A stretch of 64,000 nucleotides of DNA from an uncultured Verrucomicrobiales bacterium (GCA_937928545.1 CALGJQ010000007.1:62001-126000), one strand, 5' to 3'. Shown: positions 1 to 13,388, counted from the stretch's first letter. Notes: a model not told the origin generated them from the letters alone. Made by a program: numbers and translations.

Positions 1-925
1 AGAAGTCACGGATTTGCTCCGCGACTTGGATGCCGACGTTCTCTTGTGCTTCGTTGGTGGAAGCTCCGAGGTGCGGGGTGAAAGTGATGTGCTTGCCGAG
101 GCTGAAAAGAGGATGATCTGCAGAAGGAGGCTCTTCTTCAAAAACATCGAGACCGCAGCCGGCGATGTGACCGGAGTCGATGGCTGATTTGAGCGCGACT
201 TCATCGATGAGGCCGCCGCGAGCGCAGTTGATGACGAGCGCCCCTTGGTTCATGAGGGCGAGGCGGTCGGCATTGAGAATGTGCTTCGTGTCCTCCGTCA
301 TGGGGACGTGAAGAGTGACGACGTCGGCACCTGTGAGAGCTTCATCTGGAGTGGCAGCGAGGCGAACCTTCATCTCATCGGCCCGAGCCTGAGTGAGGAA
401 GGGGTCGTATGCAACGATGGACATGTTGAAGGCTTGGGCGCGTTTCGCGAACTCGGAGCCGATGCGGCCCATGCCGATGACGGCGAGAGTCTTTCCGTTA
501 AGTTCGATTCCCTGGAAGGCTTTGCGAGCGGCTTTGAAATCACCGGCAAGGACTCCGGCATGTCCGAGAGCGATGTTACGCGCGGTGGCGCACATGAGCG
601 TGAAAGCATGCTCGGCGGTCGAGATGGTGTTGCCGGTGGGCGTGTTCATCACGATGACCCCGTGAGCGTTTGCGGCATCGCGGTCGATGTTATCAACTCC
701 GACTCCGGCACGGCCGACGGCTTTAAGCTTGGAAGCGGCGGCGAGAACCTCGGGGGTGACTTTGGTCTGGGAGCGGACGATGAGGGCATCGTAGTCGGCA
801 ATGATGGAGATCAATTCCTCTGGCGAAAGTCCTACCTTAAAGTCGGCAGTGATATCGGGATGGGCATTGAGAAGTTCAACACCTTTTTCAGAGATGGGGT
901 CGGAGACCAGAACGCGGCTTGGCAT
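1..925 (-). CDS. serA: D-3-phosphoglycerate dehydrogenase, 3' end outside window
   Basis: This is the N-terminal 308 residues of a D-3-phosphoglycerate dehydrogenase, which oxidises 3-phosphoglycerate with NAD+ in the first step of serine synthesis in the cytoplasm. The protein begins MPSRVLVSDPIS at an ATG at 925. Visible family signatures are GVGVDNID in the substrate domain, the dinucleotide motif VIGMGRIGSEF, the catalytic arginine in NCARGGLIDE, the acidic CGLDVFEEEP segment and the catalytic histidine in TPHLGAST. The frame stays open to base 1, so any regulatory (ASB and ACT) domains are not seen. It lies downstream of korB on the same strand, but a terminator-like hairpin at 979-1013 separates them. 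The assignment is firm; long versus short form cannot be decided here. Confidence 0.95.
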   Translation of the reverse strand, partial: MPSRVLVSDPISEKGVELLNAHPDITADFKVGLSPEELISIIADYDALIVRSQTKVTPEVLAAASKLKAVGRAGVGVDNIDRDAANAHGVIVMNTPTGNTISTAEHAFTLMCATARNIALGHAGVLAGDFKAARKAFQGIELNGKTLAVIGMGRIGSEFAKRAQAFNMSIVAYDPFLTQARADEMKVRLAATPDEALTGADVVTLHVPMTEDTKHILNADRLALMNQGALVINCARGGLIDEVALKSAIDSGHIAGCGLDVFEEEPPSADHPLFSLGKHITFTPHLGASTNEAQENVGIQVAEQIRDF

Positions 926-978
926 AACAGGGGCAGCGGTAGACTAGGTTTCGCGACAAAGCAAGGGTGAGGGCGCGT

Positions 979-1013
979 AAAAAAAGCGCGCTGGAGTGAA
1001 CCAGAGCGCTTTT
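979..1013 (-). terminator. Rho-independent terminator after korB
   Basis: Read on the minus strand, AGCGCTCTGG and CCAGCGCGCT form a stem with one mismatch around the loop TTCACT, and seven T residues follow (979-985). It sits just past the korB stop and before serA, so it probably ends the korAB transcript. Confidence 0.8.
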
Positions 1014-1037
1014 GTTGAAAAGAATCAAAGATGAACT

Positions 1038-1937
1038 CTATCGCATGGAAGCGAAGCGCTGCTTGAGAAGGTCGCGCTGGCTGAGATCACCGATTTTGCT
1101 TTGAGCGTCAGTGAGCCATTCGCGCTCGAGCTCGTTTTTGGTGGGACGCTTGGTTTCGTAGTAGACGCCAAACTTGCCGGGTGAGAGGTCCTGCGAGAGG
1201 TCCATGGCGGCGGCGATGGACTCAAGGTCTTGGGCTTCTTCGTCGACGAGATCAAAGACGCCACCCTTTCTGGGGATGGAGTCATCAAAGGAGCCGGGGT
1301 TGAACATGGTGCACTCGGAAAGCGTTTCGACCACTGCGAAGCCGGGGTGGAGGATCGCGCGCTCAAACATCTCGTTCATGTGCTTCACCTGAGAAGCGTG
1401 GGTGCGAGCAATGAAGGTCGCACCGCTGGAGACGAGCTGAGACATGGGATTGATGGGCTGGTCGATCGCTCCACGGGGGTCTGTTTTGGAACGTTGACCG
1501 ATGGGGGTGGTGGGAGAGGTTTGGTTTTTGGTCAAACCGTAGACGAAGTTGTCCATCACCACGTAGGAGAGATTGACGTTTTTGCGAGCGGCGTGGTTGA
1601 GGTGGTTTCCACCGATTGAGAAGCCGTCGCCGTCGCCGCCGAAGACGAAGACGTGGAGATCGGGTCGCGAAAGGGAAATGCCAGTCGCGAGCGGCAGAGC
1701 CCGGCCGTGGATGAAGTGAATCCCGTGGGTATTCACGAAGTATGGGAAACGGGATGAGCAGCCGATGCCGGCAACGCAGACGATCTTCTCGTGCGGGATA
1801 TTGAGTTTTTGCACCACGTTAAAGAAGGATGCGAGAACGGCGAAATCACCACAAGCCGGACACCAGGTAGGTTTGTCGGCTTTCAGTTGTTTCTTGGTGA
1901 GCTTTTCAGCAGGAGCGGCGGAGGTGGTGTCAGACAT
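1038..1937 (-). CDS. korB: 2-oxoacid:ferredoxin oxidoreductase, beta subunit
   Basis: This 299-residue protein is the thiamine-diphosphate subunit of a 2-oxoacid (probably 2-oxoglutarate):ferredoxin oxidoreductase, which decarboxylates the oxoacid to acyl-CoA and reduces ferredoxin. It shows the family pattern: PTWCPACGDF near the N-terminus, GIGCSSRFP, the ThDP/Mg motif FGGDGDGFSIGGNH, and the stretch ending VYGLTKNQTSPTTP. The ATG at 1937 gives MSDTTSAAP; a TTG two codons upstream is less likely. The alpha subunit gene ends 36 bases upstream, so the two form one operon. Substrate preference for 2-oxoglutarate over pyruvate is inferred from the KorAB-type subunit architecture. Confidence 0.93.
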   Translation of the reverse strand: MSDTTSAAPAEKLTKKQLKADKPTWCPACGDFAVLASFFNVVQKLNIPHEKIVCVAGIGCSSRFPYFVNTHGIHFIHGRALPLATGISLSRPDLHVFVFGGDGDGFSIGGNHLNHAARKNVNLSYVVMDNFVYGLTKNQTSPTTPIGQRSKTDPRGAIDQPINPMSQLVSSGATFIARTHASQVKHMNEMFERAILHPGFAVVETLSECTMFNPGSFDDSIPRKGGVFDLVDEEAQDLESIAAAMDLSQDLSPGKFGVYYETKRPTKNELEREWLTDAQSKIGDLSQRDLLKQRFASMR

Positions 1938-1973
1938 AATCAAGTCGGGTTTTTAAAAGGTGAGTAGAGGAAA

Positions 1974-3761
1974 TTATTTTCCAGCAATTAGGGCTTCGGA
2001 GGCTTCGGTAATTTCTTTGACGCGGAAGCTGATGCCTTGAACTTTGTTCACCGACTTGATGGCGGCGTTGCAGGTCTTGGCGCGGAGGAGGGTGGCGAGT
2101 TGGCCGTAGCCATACATGCCGGAGTCGTTCATTTCAGGAACGAGGATGTGATCGTATTTTTCAAAGAGCTCGGTGAGGCCGTTTGGAAGTGGATGGACGT
2201 GGCGGATGTTGATCGAGCCGACTTTTTGGCCGTTGGAGTTGAGGCGATCGGTCGCTTCTTTGATCGGGCCGTAGGTGGATCCCCAACCGACGAGGAGGAG
2301 GGAGCCTTCTGCTTCTCCATGAACTTCCGGAGTGGGGAGAGATTCGGCGAGGGCGACGAGCTTGTTGCGTCGCTTCTCGGTCATCTTCTGGTGATTGTCT
2401 GGGTTGCCAGAAGGGTGGCCCCATTCATCGTGCTCCAAACCGGTAACGACGGGGTATTTTCCTTCAGAGGAACGCGCGCCTGGAGGGGAGTGGCGGGTGA
2501 TTTTGTCGAGCGGGTAGGGCTTGAAGTCTGCGCCGCGTTCGGAGAGGTCGAGCGTGGGCTCTTCCCAGTGCTCTTCGAGATCGGGCTCTTGGAAGGCTTC
2601 GAGACGAGTCGCGATGGCTTGGTCCGAGAGGATGAAAACGGGAGTGGAATATTTTCTGGCGAGGCGGCAAGCCTCGAGCGCGGTGTAGAAGCAGTCTTCG
2701 ACGTTTTTAGGAGCGAGGACGATGCGGGGGGCGTCGCCATGTGATCCGTAGATGGCCTGCATGAGGTCGGATTGCTCGACGGAAGTTGGGAGACCGGTTG
2801 AAGGTCCGCCGCGTTGGATGTTGACCACGATGACGGGGAGCTCTGCCATGCTGGCGTAGCCGAGAGCTTCAGCCTTCAGCGCGAGTCCCGGGCCGGATGA
2901 TCCGGTGATGGCAAGGTGACCGGAGTAAGCGGCACCGAGTGCGAGGGAGACGGCAGCGAGCTCGTCCTCACACTGGATGAACATGCCGTCGTATTTGGGG
3001 AGCTCAGAGCGAAGGAACTCCATGATGGTGGTCCAAGGAGTGATGGGATACCCGGCACCGAAGCGAACGCCACCCGCGATGAGGCCGAGAGCGATCATGG
3101 TGTTCCCGTCGGTGGAAATTCGTTTGTCTCCTTCGTTTTCACCAGGTGCCATCGGCATGTGCTCGATGTCGTGAACGGGCCAAGCGTATCCCGCATCGAA
3201 GGCGAGCATGGCATTGCGGAGAATGTCTTCGGACTTCTTCCCGAACTTGCGGCCCATGATTTCGGAGAGGCGCTCGCGGTCGAGTTGGTAAACGGCGCAG
3301 AGGAGTCCGAGGACGAAGATATTTTTACCACGAGACTTGGCGCTACCGCCGATGGCTTCGATGGTGGCGGAGGTGAAGGGAACCCCGATGTGAATGATGC
3401 CGCGCTCTTCTTTGATTTCTTCCACCTCATCGCTGTCGTAGAAGCAGATTCCGCCATCTTTGAGGGTGTGAAGGTGGTTCTCGTAAGAATGTTGGTAGAA
3501 GGCGACGAGGGTGTCGGCTTGGTCACCGGGGTGGAGGACTTCGCCTGATCCAAGGTGGACTTGGAAGATGGAAGGGCCGCCAGAAATGGTGCTGGGAATG
3601 GTCATATAAGTCATGACCTCTTGAGCGGTAGATCCAGCCAATTGGCCGAGGAAGGCACCGATAGATTGAATTCCATCTTGAGAATTACCGGCGAGGCGAA
3701 TGACGGCGTTACGAATGTCGGATGAAGAATCCGCTGGCGTAGGAGTGGCTGTTTGCGACAT
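1974..3761 (-). CDS. korA: 2-oxoacid:ferredoxin oxidoreductase, fused gamma-alpha subunit
   Basis: This 595-residue protein is the partner of korB. About the first 190 residues match the gamma domain (FLGQLAGSTAQEVMTYMTIPSTISGG, then GKNIFVLGLL). The alpha or pyrimidine-binding domain follows, with NTMIALGLIAGGVRFGAGYPITPWT, the GPGLALKAEALGYASMAELP segment and RGGPSTGLPTSVEQSDLMQA. The C-terminal domain carries LLVGWGSTYGPIKEA. This gamma-alpha fusion is the usual two-subunit arrangement in Bacteroidota and Verrucomicrobiota relatives. No ferredoxin-like 4Fe-4S domain is seen in either subunit, so an external ferredoxin is expected. It is first in an operon with korB. Confidence 0.93.
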   Translation of the reverse strand: MSQTATPTPADSSSDIRNAVIRLAGNSQDGIQSIGAFLGQLAGSTAQEVMTYMTIPSTISGGPSIFQVHLGSGEVLHPGDQADTLVAFYQHSYENHLHTLKDGGICFYDSDEVEEIKEERGIIHIGVPFTSATIEAIGGSAKSRGKNIFVLGLLCAVYQLDRERLSEIMGRKFGKKSEDILRNAMLAFDAGYAWPVHDIEHMPMAPGENEGDKRISTDGNTMIALGLIAGGVRFGAGYPITPWTTIMEFLRSELPKYDGMFIQCEDELAAVSLALGAAYSGHLAITGSSGPGLALKAEALGYASMAELPVIVVNIQRGGPSTGLPTSVEQSDLMQAIYGSHGDAPRIVLAPKNVEDCFYTALEACRLARKYSTPVFILSDQAIATRLEAFQEPDLEEHWEEPTLDLSERGADFKPYPLDKITRHSPPGARSSEGKYPVVTGLEHDEWGHPSGNPDNHQKMTEKRRNKLVALAESLPTPEVHGEAEGSLLLVGWGSTYGPIKEATDRLNSNGQKVGSINIRHVHPLPNGLTELFEKYDHILVPEMNDSGMYGYGQLATLLRAKTCNAAIKSVNKVQGISFRVKEITEASEALIAGK

Positions 3762-3843
3762 GGGGCAGGCGTGAGAAAAAGAGCTAGCGGGCGGGGAATA
3801 CCGTTTAAGACCTCTAAACTAAAGGAAAAAAAAGGGTTTTGAG

Positions 3844-6417
3844 CTAGCGTTGTCGCGAGATTCCCTGTTCGAGGCGGATTCGTTCGGCGCTCTCTTGCGC
3901 ATTCTTGGCTCGTGGGCTGCCGCTGGCGGCCAATTTTTCAGCTAGCTTGATGGCTGCGAGCCAACGCTTTTCGCGCTCAAGAAGGGCTAGGGCGCGTTCG
4001 CCACACTTGTTGAACCAGGTCCACTCAAGACTTGTTGTCTTGTTGGGGTCAAAGTCGCGGTTGACGACAGAAAGGTAGCAATCAAGGGCTTCTGCTTTTT
4101 GCTCGAGTCTTTCGTGGGCCTCTCCCATTTGGAAGCTGGCTTGATTTCGAGTGGATTCGGGCAGGTTTTCAATTTTCAGGAGCTCTGCATAGGAGGAGAG
4201 AACCTCATCGTGTTGTCCGACTTGACCGTGGGCATCAGCTTCGAGGATGAGGAGCCGGCGGCGGTCGCTATCACTCAATTTGGGGGTCTTGAGAAATTCT
4301 TCGATTTCGTTGAGAGCGGTTTTTTGGTCCTCGCGATCAATGAGAAGGCTGGCGAGGGAAACTGCGGCTTCACTGGCAAGGACGCCCTTGCTTTCGATGA
4401 GTTCCTTGAAGCGAGTGATGGCATTGATCTGGCCGGATTCGACTCCGGTGGCTGCAGATGATTTCGCACTGAGGAAGCGAGCGGCATTGGCGAATTCGCT
4501 CTCGGGGTATTCGGTTAAAAACTTCTCAAAGGTGCCGTAGGCTTTTCCGATGAGGTCAACTCGTCGTTGCGTTTGGCCAAGTTGAAAGAGGATGCGAGGT
4601 GAGAGTGGGTAATCGGGTGCTCTGGCGACAAAGTCCGAGGCTTGGTCTTGTCCAAGGTCGAGGGCGAGAAGGGCAAGGATCCGGCGAGATTCTAGGAGAG
4701 GTTGGGTTTCAAAATCAAACTTCAGCAGGGTGAGGTCGGACTTGATGAGGTCGGTGAGAACCGGGTCAGCTGGCTCGGCGTGAATGGAGCTTTCGGCAAG
4801 GGCGAGCAGTGCTTCGTCTTTGCGCGGGCTATTTGGGAAGTCGGCGATAAAACTGGCGAGAAGATCGCGCGCGGCGGGGTCGGCGATGCTATTTAGATAG
4901 AGACCACGTTCGAGGATGAGGAAGGACTTGGCTTCGGGGTTTCGCAAATTCCCGGTGAGGGTGTCGAGATCCTTGGACTTCGTGGTGGCGAGCAAGCTGA
5001 TGCCGGCATTGAGCTCACTGGTGGCGCGGAGTGAGGTTTCTCGGAGGCGGGAGGCGATTTCCGAGGCTTCTAAGAAAGATGCGCTGGCTTCTTCAGGTTT
5101 GTTTTTTGCAAAGAAGGCCTTGCCCGAAAGCGCGCTAGCGTAGGCTGTTAAAAGGGGGGATTGGCGACTCTCGCTCAGGAGATCGAAGAGGGTGATGGCG
5201 CGATCGAATTCTTCCTTCTTGAGGTGAGTTATGCCGAGATCGAGGAGGGAGCGGTTGATCAAAGGGGTGTCAATTTTTCCGGCAAATTGAAGTTGTTCGA
5301 TTTGCTTGATTCCTTTGGCGATCACGTTGGGGTCTGAGGATTTCAGATTAGTTGAGGCGATGAATTCGAGAGCGTGAAGAGAGCGGGGGGGAAGGAATTC
5401 TAGGTTGGTAGTGCCAGCAAAAGATTCGCGGATTGCGCGAAATTCAGGATCGGCATCGGGGACGTTTTGAGGAATCCAAGTGGAGAGCTTAGCGAGTAAG
5501 GGGGCGGTTTCGATTTTTGGGGACCAGAGCTTGAGGCGAGTAAAGATCTCTTCGAGGCGCGGGGAGTCGGGGTGTTTTTCGAGAGTTTGAAGGAGGGAGG
5601 TGACACCGGCTTCTTCGTTATTATCGAGAGCGAGGCTATCGGCTAAAGCGAGAGTGGCTTCGTGCAAAAGTTCTAATGGAAGAGGCTGGGCATCTTCTGG
5701 AGTGGAAGTGAGATTTTGAAAAGTTCCAGCCGCTTCGCGTCGCTGACCACGGAGTAGCTGGAGGCGCCCAGTGAGGTATTTTTGGAGGCTAATTTCCTGA
5801 GGGCTTTCAAGCTCGAGAGTCTTGAGAAGACGTTCCATTTCATCGGGCTGATTTTCAGCAATGGTGATGGAGATGAGTCTCAGTTTGGCACCTTCTGCTA
5901 AAGTGGAATTCTTGGATTTGAGGAAGGTGAGGAGTTTGGCTTTTGCTTTTTCCAAGTCTCCAATCGCGATCAAGAGAGAGGCGATTTGGAATTTCGCTTC
6001 ATCGAGGAGGTTGGGTTGGGTGACTTTCTCGAGTTCTTCGATGGCTTCGCGAAGGCGGCCGAGATTTGAGAGGGCGTAGCTACGCCAAAGATGAGAAGGG
6101 CTGAACTTGAGAAGCGATGGGTCGTCGAGTGTTTCGAGAGCTTCGGCGAGGGCTTTTGATTTTTCAGGTTCTGGGGAATCTACGGCGGCGCGAACTTGAG
6201 CTTCGCCGAGAAGAGTGAGGAGGGAAGCCTTCGCCGTTTGATCAAGTTTCAGACGAGTCAGGAGTGATTGAACCTTTGGAATCGCAAGTTCTGGGAGATA
6301 ATCGGCGAGGTATTTTTTGGCGGCGAGGTAATCACGCTCCTGCTGAGCCTGGGGCCAAGTGGTGGCTTGGCAGGGAAGGCTGAGGCAGAGAACGAAGATG
6401 AGATTTAAAAATCGCAC
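3844..6417 (-). CDS. Secreted tetratricopeptide-repeat protein
   Basis: An 857-residue protein with a cleavable signal peptide (MRFLNLIFVLCLSLPCQATT, probable cut after QA) followed almost entirely by helical TPR-like repeats. Recognisable repeat units include AKYYLADYL-type segments at the start, SHLWRSYALSNLGRLREAIEELEKV, LLDLGITHLKKEEFDRAITLFDLL and LIGKAYGTFEKFLTEYPESEFANAA. The repeats with a YPESEFA/FPNSPRK signature resemble periplasmic TPR proteins such as YbgF/CpoB and BamD, which act in envelope assembly. It has no enzymatic motif that I can see. It stands alone between korA and upp, with a short gap on each side. The role is inferred as a periplasmic scaffold; a precise function cannot be assigned. 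Confidence 0.8.
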   Translation of the reverse strand: MRFLNLIFVLCLSLPCQATTWPQAQQERDYLAAKKYLADYLPELAIPKVQSLLTRLKLDQTAKASLLTLLGEAQVRAAVDSPEPEKSKALAEALETLDDPSLLKFSPSHLWRSYALSNLGRLREAIEELEKVTQPNLLDEAKFQIASLLIAIGDLEKAKAKLLTFLKSKNSTLAEGAKLRLISITIAENQPDEMERLLKTLELESPQEISLQKYLTGRLQLLRGQRREAAGTFQNLTSTPEDAQPLPLELLHEATLALADSLALDNNEEAGVTSLLQTLEKHPDSPRLEEIFTRLKLWSPKIETAPLLAKLSTWIPQNVPDADPEFRAIRESFAGTTNLEFLPPRSLHALEFIASTNLKSSDPNVIAKGIKQIEQLQFAGKIDTPLINRSLLDLGITHLKKEEFDRAITLFDLLSESRQSPLLTAYASALSGKAFFAKNKPEEASASFLEASEIASRLRETSLRATSELNAGISLLATTKSKDLDTLTGNLRNPEAKSFLILERGLYLNSIADPAARDLLASFIADFPNSPRKDEALLALAESSIHAEPADPVLTDLIKSDLTLLKFDFETQPLLESRRILALLALDLGQDQASDFVARAPDYPLSPRILFQLGQTQRRVDLIGKAYGTFEKFLTEYPESEFANAARFLSAKSSAATGVESGQINAITRFKELIESKGVLASEAAVSLASLLIDREDQKTALNEIEEFLKTPKLSDSDRRRLLILEADAHGQVGQHDEVLSSYAELLKIENLPESTRNQASFQMGEAHERLEQKAEALDCYLSVVNRDFDPNKTTSLEWTWFNKCGERALALLEREKRWLAAIKLAEKLAASGSPRAKNAQESAERIRLEQGISRQR

Positions 6418-6454
6418 GCAGCGATTGTAATCTCATTCGAGCAATTTCGCCATC

Positions 6455-7067
6455 TTATAAGGTGCCGAAGATGCGGTCGCCAGCGTCGCCGAGGCCGGGG
6501 ACGATGTAGCCGTTTTCGTTGAGGCCTTCGTCGATCGCCGCGCTGGTGACGGGGACGTCGGGGTGGGTTTCTTTGAGGAGCTGAATGCCTTCGGGGCTGG
6601 CGACGAGGCAGACGAAGTGAAGATGTTTCGCTCCGCTTTCTTTGAGTCCCGTGAGGGCGGCGGAGGCGCTCCCGCCGGTGGCGAGCATGGGATCGAGGAC
6701 GATGACTTCGGCTTTGCCAAGGTCGGTGGGGAACTTTTCAAAGTAAACCTCAGGCTGCAGGGTTTCCTCATTACGCGCGACGCCGTAGTGGGAGACGGAG
6801 GCCTCGGGAAGGAGTTGGTGAAAGGCATCGCTAATGCCGAGGCCGGCGCGGAGGATGGGGACGAGGACGATGGGTCGAGCGATCGTCTGTCCGGTCATCT
6901 CAGTGATCGGAGTGGTGACCGGGATGTCCGTGGTGTCGAGATTTGCGGTGGCGGGGAGGACGAGGAGGCGAGCGATGTCGGCGACGTGGCGTCGGAATTC
7001 GTGCGGGGGGCAGTCAATTGAGCGCAGTTTAGCAAGGCGGTCCGCGACAAGGGGGTGGTGATTGAGA

Positions 7068-7075
<8 letters not shown>
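6455..7075 (-). CDS. upp: Uracil phosphoribosyltransferase
   Basis: A 206-residue enzyme that joins uracil to PRPP to give UMP in pyrimidine salvage. It has the normal family length. The PRPP loop is seen as VIVLDPMLATGGSASAAL, and the conserved IVPILRAGLGISDAF and the C-terminal YIVPGLGDAGDRIFGT are typical of Upp. The start MPDLNHHPLV lies inside the end of the upstream regulator gene: the two overlap by 8 bases, which suggests translational coupling. Pairing upp with an NtrC-type regulator is unusual and does not by itself show that the regulator controls pyrimidine salvage. Confidence 0.95.
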
Positions 7076-8459
<1,384 letters not shown>

Positions 8460-8474
8460 GGTGAAAGTGTGTGC

Positions 8475-9182
8475 TTAGAGTCCCCCGAAGCGGCGATGTC
8501 TGCGAGAATAATCTTCTACAGCGTCACGAAAGTCACTTTTGTTGAAATCAGGCCAATTTTTCTCGCTGATGAAGAATTCGGCGTAGCTGAGTTGCCAGAG
8601 GAGGAAATTTGAGAGTCGAAATTCGCCCGAGGTGCGGATGAGGAGATCGGGATCGGGGAATTCGGCGGTGTCGAGGTGTTGGGCGACGGTCTCTTTGGTG
8701 ACGTCCTCGGGGGAGAGCTCGCCGGTGGAAACTTTCTCGGCGATGCGGCGTGAGGCATCGGCGATTTCTTCACGTCCTCCATATGAAAGGGCGAGGATGA
8801 CGGTGAGGGCGCTGTTGTTTGCGGTTTCCTTTTCAACCTTGGCGAGTTGGGCGCGGCAGGAGTCGGGGAGGAGGTGAGTTTGTCCGATGGTGCGGAGGCG
8901 GACGTTTTTCTTCATGAACTCTTTCCCTTTGGTTTTGAGAAATTGCTCAAGGAGCTTCATGAGGGCCTCGATCTCCTTTTCGGGGCGATTCCAGTTCTCG
9001 GAAGAAAAGGCGTAAAGCGTGATGAACTCGATCCCGAGGTCGAGGCAGGCATCGACTGCTTCGCGAACGGATTCCGCGCCCGCGCGGTGGCCTGCTTTGC
9101 GAGGGAGTCCGCGTGCTTGAGCCCAGCGCCCGTTGCCATCCATGATGACGGCGACATGACGTGGGGTGGCGGAGTCGCTCAT
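8475..9182 (-). CDS. uppS: Isoprenyl transferase (undecaprenyl diphosphate synthase family)
   Basis: A 235-residue cis-prenyltransferase that extends farnesyl diphosphate with isopentenyl units to make the lipid carrier for cell-wall precursors. The signature HVAVIMDGNGRWAQARGLPRKAGHRAG holds the catalytic aspartate and phosphate-binding residues. FITLYAFSSENWNRP and the C-terminal DLLIRTSGEFRLSNFLLWQLSYAEFFIS complete the family pattern. Length is normal. It follows purA with only a 6-base gap, so purA and uppS are probably co-transcribed. Confidence 0.95.
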   Translation of the reverse strand: MSDSATPRHVAVIMDGNGRWAQARGLPRKAGHRAGAESVREAVDACLDLGIEFITLYAFSSENWNRPEKEIEALMKLLEQFLKTKGKEFMKKNVRLRTIGQTHLLPDSCRAQLAKVEKETANNSALTVILALSYGGREEIADASRRIAEKVSTGELSPEDVTKETVAQHLDTAEFPDPDLLIRTSGEFRLSNFLLWQLSYAEFFISEKNWPDFNKSDFRDAVEDYSRRHRRFGGL

Positions 9183-9188
9183 GAGGAG

Positions 9189-11610
<2,422 letters not shown>

Positions 11611-11680
11611 GGCGGGGCGGATTAGAGGCTAGTGGGGGACATGGTGCAAGAGCTTCTTTTCAGAGATCTGACGGTACATG

Positions 11681-11716
11681 GATACCCGGTGACTTTCGAG
11701 AAAGCCACCGGGTATC
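11681..11716. terminator. Strong hairpin between the LysM gene and carA
   Basis: GATACCCGGTG and CACCGGGTATC are perfectly complementary 11-base arms (11681-11691, 11706-11716). The 14-base loop can itself pair CTTT with AAAG. No T-run follows on either strand, so it is a weak terminator candidate or a protective 3' hairpin for the LysM transcript. Confidence 0.5.
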
Positions 11717-11758
11717 GCCCTGCCTTGCCTTAGAGAAGGTGCTGTTATGAATAATCTC

Positions 11759-12631
11759 TTATTGAGGCACGTAGATCTCAGATCCACGGGCAAGAACGGT
11801 AGCCTTTGGCAGGTTCCATCCATTCAGCGCATTGAGCTGAGCGGTGTCGGTTCCATGCTTACTTGCGAAGGCATCGAAGGTGGTTTGATCGGTCAAAATC
11901 ACCGAGGCGACAGAAGAAGTGATGGTTGGTGGAACCGGAGCTTCAAGTGAAGGAGGGTCAACCATTGGGAAATCCGCTGCTGGGGGAGAATCCACAGGAG
12001 GGGTATCGAGCAATGGTGGTGCCGGAGGAGTTGAAATTGGAGTGCTTTCATCCTTGAGGACGACAGCCACGGACTCCTCCTTAGGAGCCGGGCTTGTTGT
12101 CTTCTTGTTTGCAAGGGTGATTGCAGCTGAAATCTTTTTAGGAGCGGGCCTTTCAGCCTTCTTTTGAGTCACCTTTTTCTGGCTGACTTTCGCCACTGTG
12201 ACTGGCTTCTTCTCAATCTTCTTCACGATGGGGGCGGCCTTTCCTGTGACGGCAAGAGTCTGGCCTGGAGAGATCAAATGAGAGCTGACACTTGGGTTCA
12301 AAGCGCGAAGCTTAGAGACTGAAATCTTGTGACGGCGAGCGATCGAGTAGAATGTGTCACCTTTAGCAACTTTATACTTACTGGTGCTCGAAGATCTAGA
12401 TGATGACGAAGACTTCTTTTTAGAAGAAGAGCCAGAAACACTGAGAGATTGTCCGACGCGCAATTTGGTAGGATCAGAAATCTTGTTGAGAGACATGATC
12501 TTCGAAACTGACACTTTATGCTTCCGTGAAATGGAATGAAGAGTATCGCCAGACTTTACGGTGTAGCTGCCAGCGAAAGCGGTCAGCGAGAGTGCTGCGA
12601 GGAGCGTTGTAGTAAGGGAAGTTGCTTTCAT
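11759..12631 (-). CDS. Secreted LysM-repeat protein
   Basis: A 290-residue exported protein with a signal peptide (MKATSLTTTLLAALSLTAFAG). Two clear LysM peptidoglycan-binding repeats follow: YTVKSGDTLHSISRKHKVSV at about 23-66 and YKVAKGDTFYSIARRHKISV at about 85-130. A Lys/Pro-rich linker then leads to a third, degenerate LysM-like stretch near the C-terminus (TTFDAFASKHGTDTAQLNAL ... GSEIYVP). No catalytic domain is present, so it probably anchors to or organises the cell wall. It is transcribed away from the sigma-factor gene, and the AT-rich 200-base gap between them (12632-12833) probably holds both promoters. Confidence 0.85.
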   Translation of the reverse strand: MKATSLTTTLLAALSLTAFAGSYTVKSGDTLHSISRKHKVSVSKIMSLNKISDPTKLRVGQSLSVSGSSSKKKSSSSSRSSSTSKYKVAKGDTFYSIARRHKISVSKLRALNPSVSSHLISPGQTLAVTGKAAPIVKKIEKKPVTVAKVSQKKVTQKKAERPAPKKISAAITLANKKTTSPAPKEESVAVVLKDESTPISTPPAPPLLDTPPVDSPPAADFPMVDPPSLEAPVPPTITSSVASVILTDQTTFDAFASKHGTDTAQLNALNGWNLPKATVLARGSEIYVPQ

Positions 12632-12833
12632 AACTGGGGGGAGAGTAAGGTTGATAGTTAAGATTGGTCAACTTTATTTTTAATAAATGTTAATAAAATT
12701 TTTAGAAATTCGAAAAAATAACGTTCTTTGTTGCTTTGTGGGCCTTCTGGAAGAGCGAGGAATCGGAAAATAAACTCAAAAAGGACCTAAGAGACGTGGT
12801 CTCGAGTGCGTTTCTGCATTACTAATCACCTCA

Positions 12834-13388
12834 ATGGCGAAAGGGCAGGACGACATGGTCACCATCAAGGAAGACTTCATCAAACAAGCACTCGTGGACT
12901 ACGAGTCGCCTTTGATTGGCTATGCCACGACCTTTTTACATGACGTGGAGCGGGCTCGCGATGTGGTCCAAGACACCTTTATCCGGCTTTATCAGCAGGA
13001 TATCGATAAGGTCAAAGACGGGCTAAAGGCTTGGCTCTTCACGGTTTGTCGAAATCGCGCGCTCGATATCATCCGCAAAGAAAAACGCATTGTGGGCCTT
13101 GAGGAAGAGCAAATGGCGCGAGTTCCTTCCCTTCGCAGAACTCCTTCCGAGCGGGCTGACCTAGAGGAAAGGGTGGGGCAAGTTCATGAAGCGCTGGCTC
13201 GTCTCTCGGAGAACCAGCGTGAGGTCATTCTTTTGAAATTCGAACAAGGCCTCAGCTACGAGGAGATCAGTGAAGTGACCAGTCTGAGCTCGGGAAACGT
13301 CGGTTTCCTCTTACATACGGGCTTAAAACGCCTTCGTAGCTTCCTGCCAGACGACCTTATTCAGAATATCACCCCCCAAACTGCATAA
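12834..13388 (+). CDS. ECF-like RNA polymerase sigma factor
   Basis: A 184-residue sigma-70 family protein. Region 2 is seen as YESPLIGYATTFLHDVERARDVVQDTFIRLYQQD with the following LKAWLFTVCRNRALDIIRKEKR. Region 4 is LSENQREVILLKFEQGLSYEEISEVTSLSSGNVGFLLHTGLKRLRSFL. No regions 1 or 3 are present, so it is of the small extracytoplasmic-function type. Two starts are possible: ATG at 12834, or ATG at 12855, which has GGCAGGA just upstream. The next gene begins 6 bases after the stop and encodes a membrane protein that probably serves as its partner. Confidence 0.9.
   Translation: MAKGQDDMVTIKEDFIKQALVDYESPLIGYATTFLHDVERARDVVQDTFIRLYQQDIDKVKDGLKAWLFTVCRNRALDIIRKEKRIVGLEEEQMARVPSLRRTPSERADLEERVGQVHEALARLSENQREVILLKFEQGLSYEEISEVTSLSSGNVGFLLHTGLKRLRSFLPDDLIQNITPQTA

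Noticed and set aside
245-970. 241-codon plus-strand frame opposite serA
   Set aside because: It is the antisense shadow of a clear SerA reading frame, whose motifs are intact on the minus strand.
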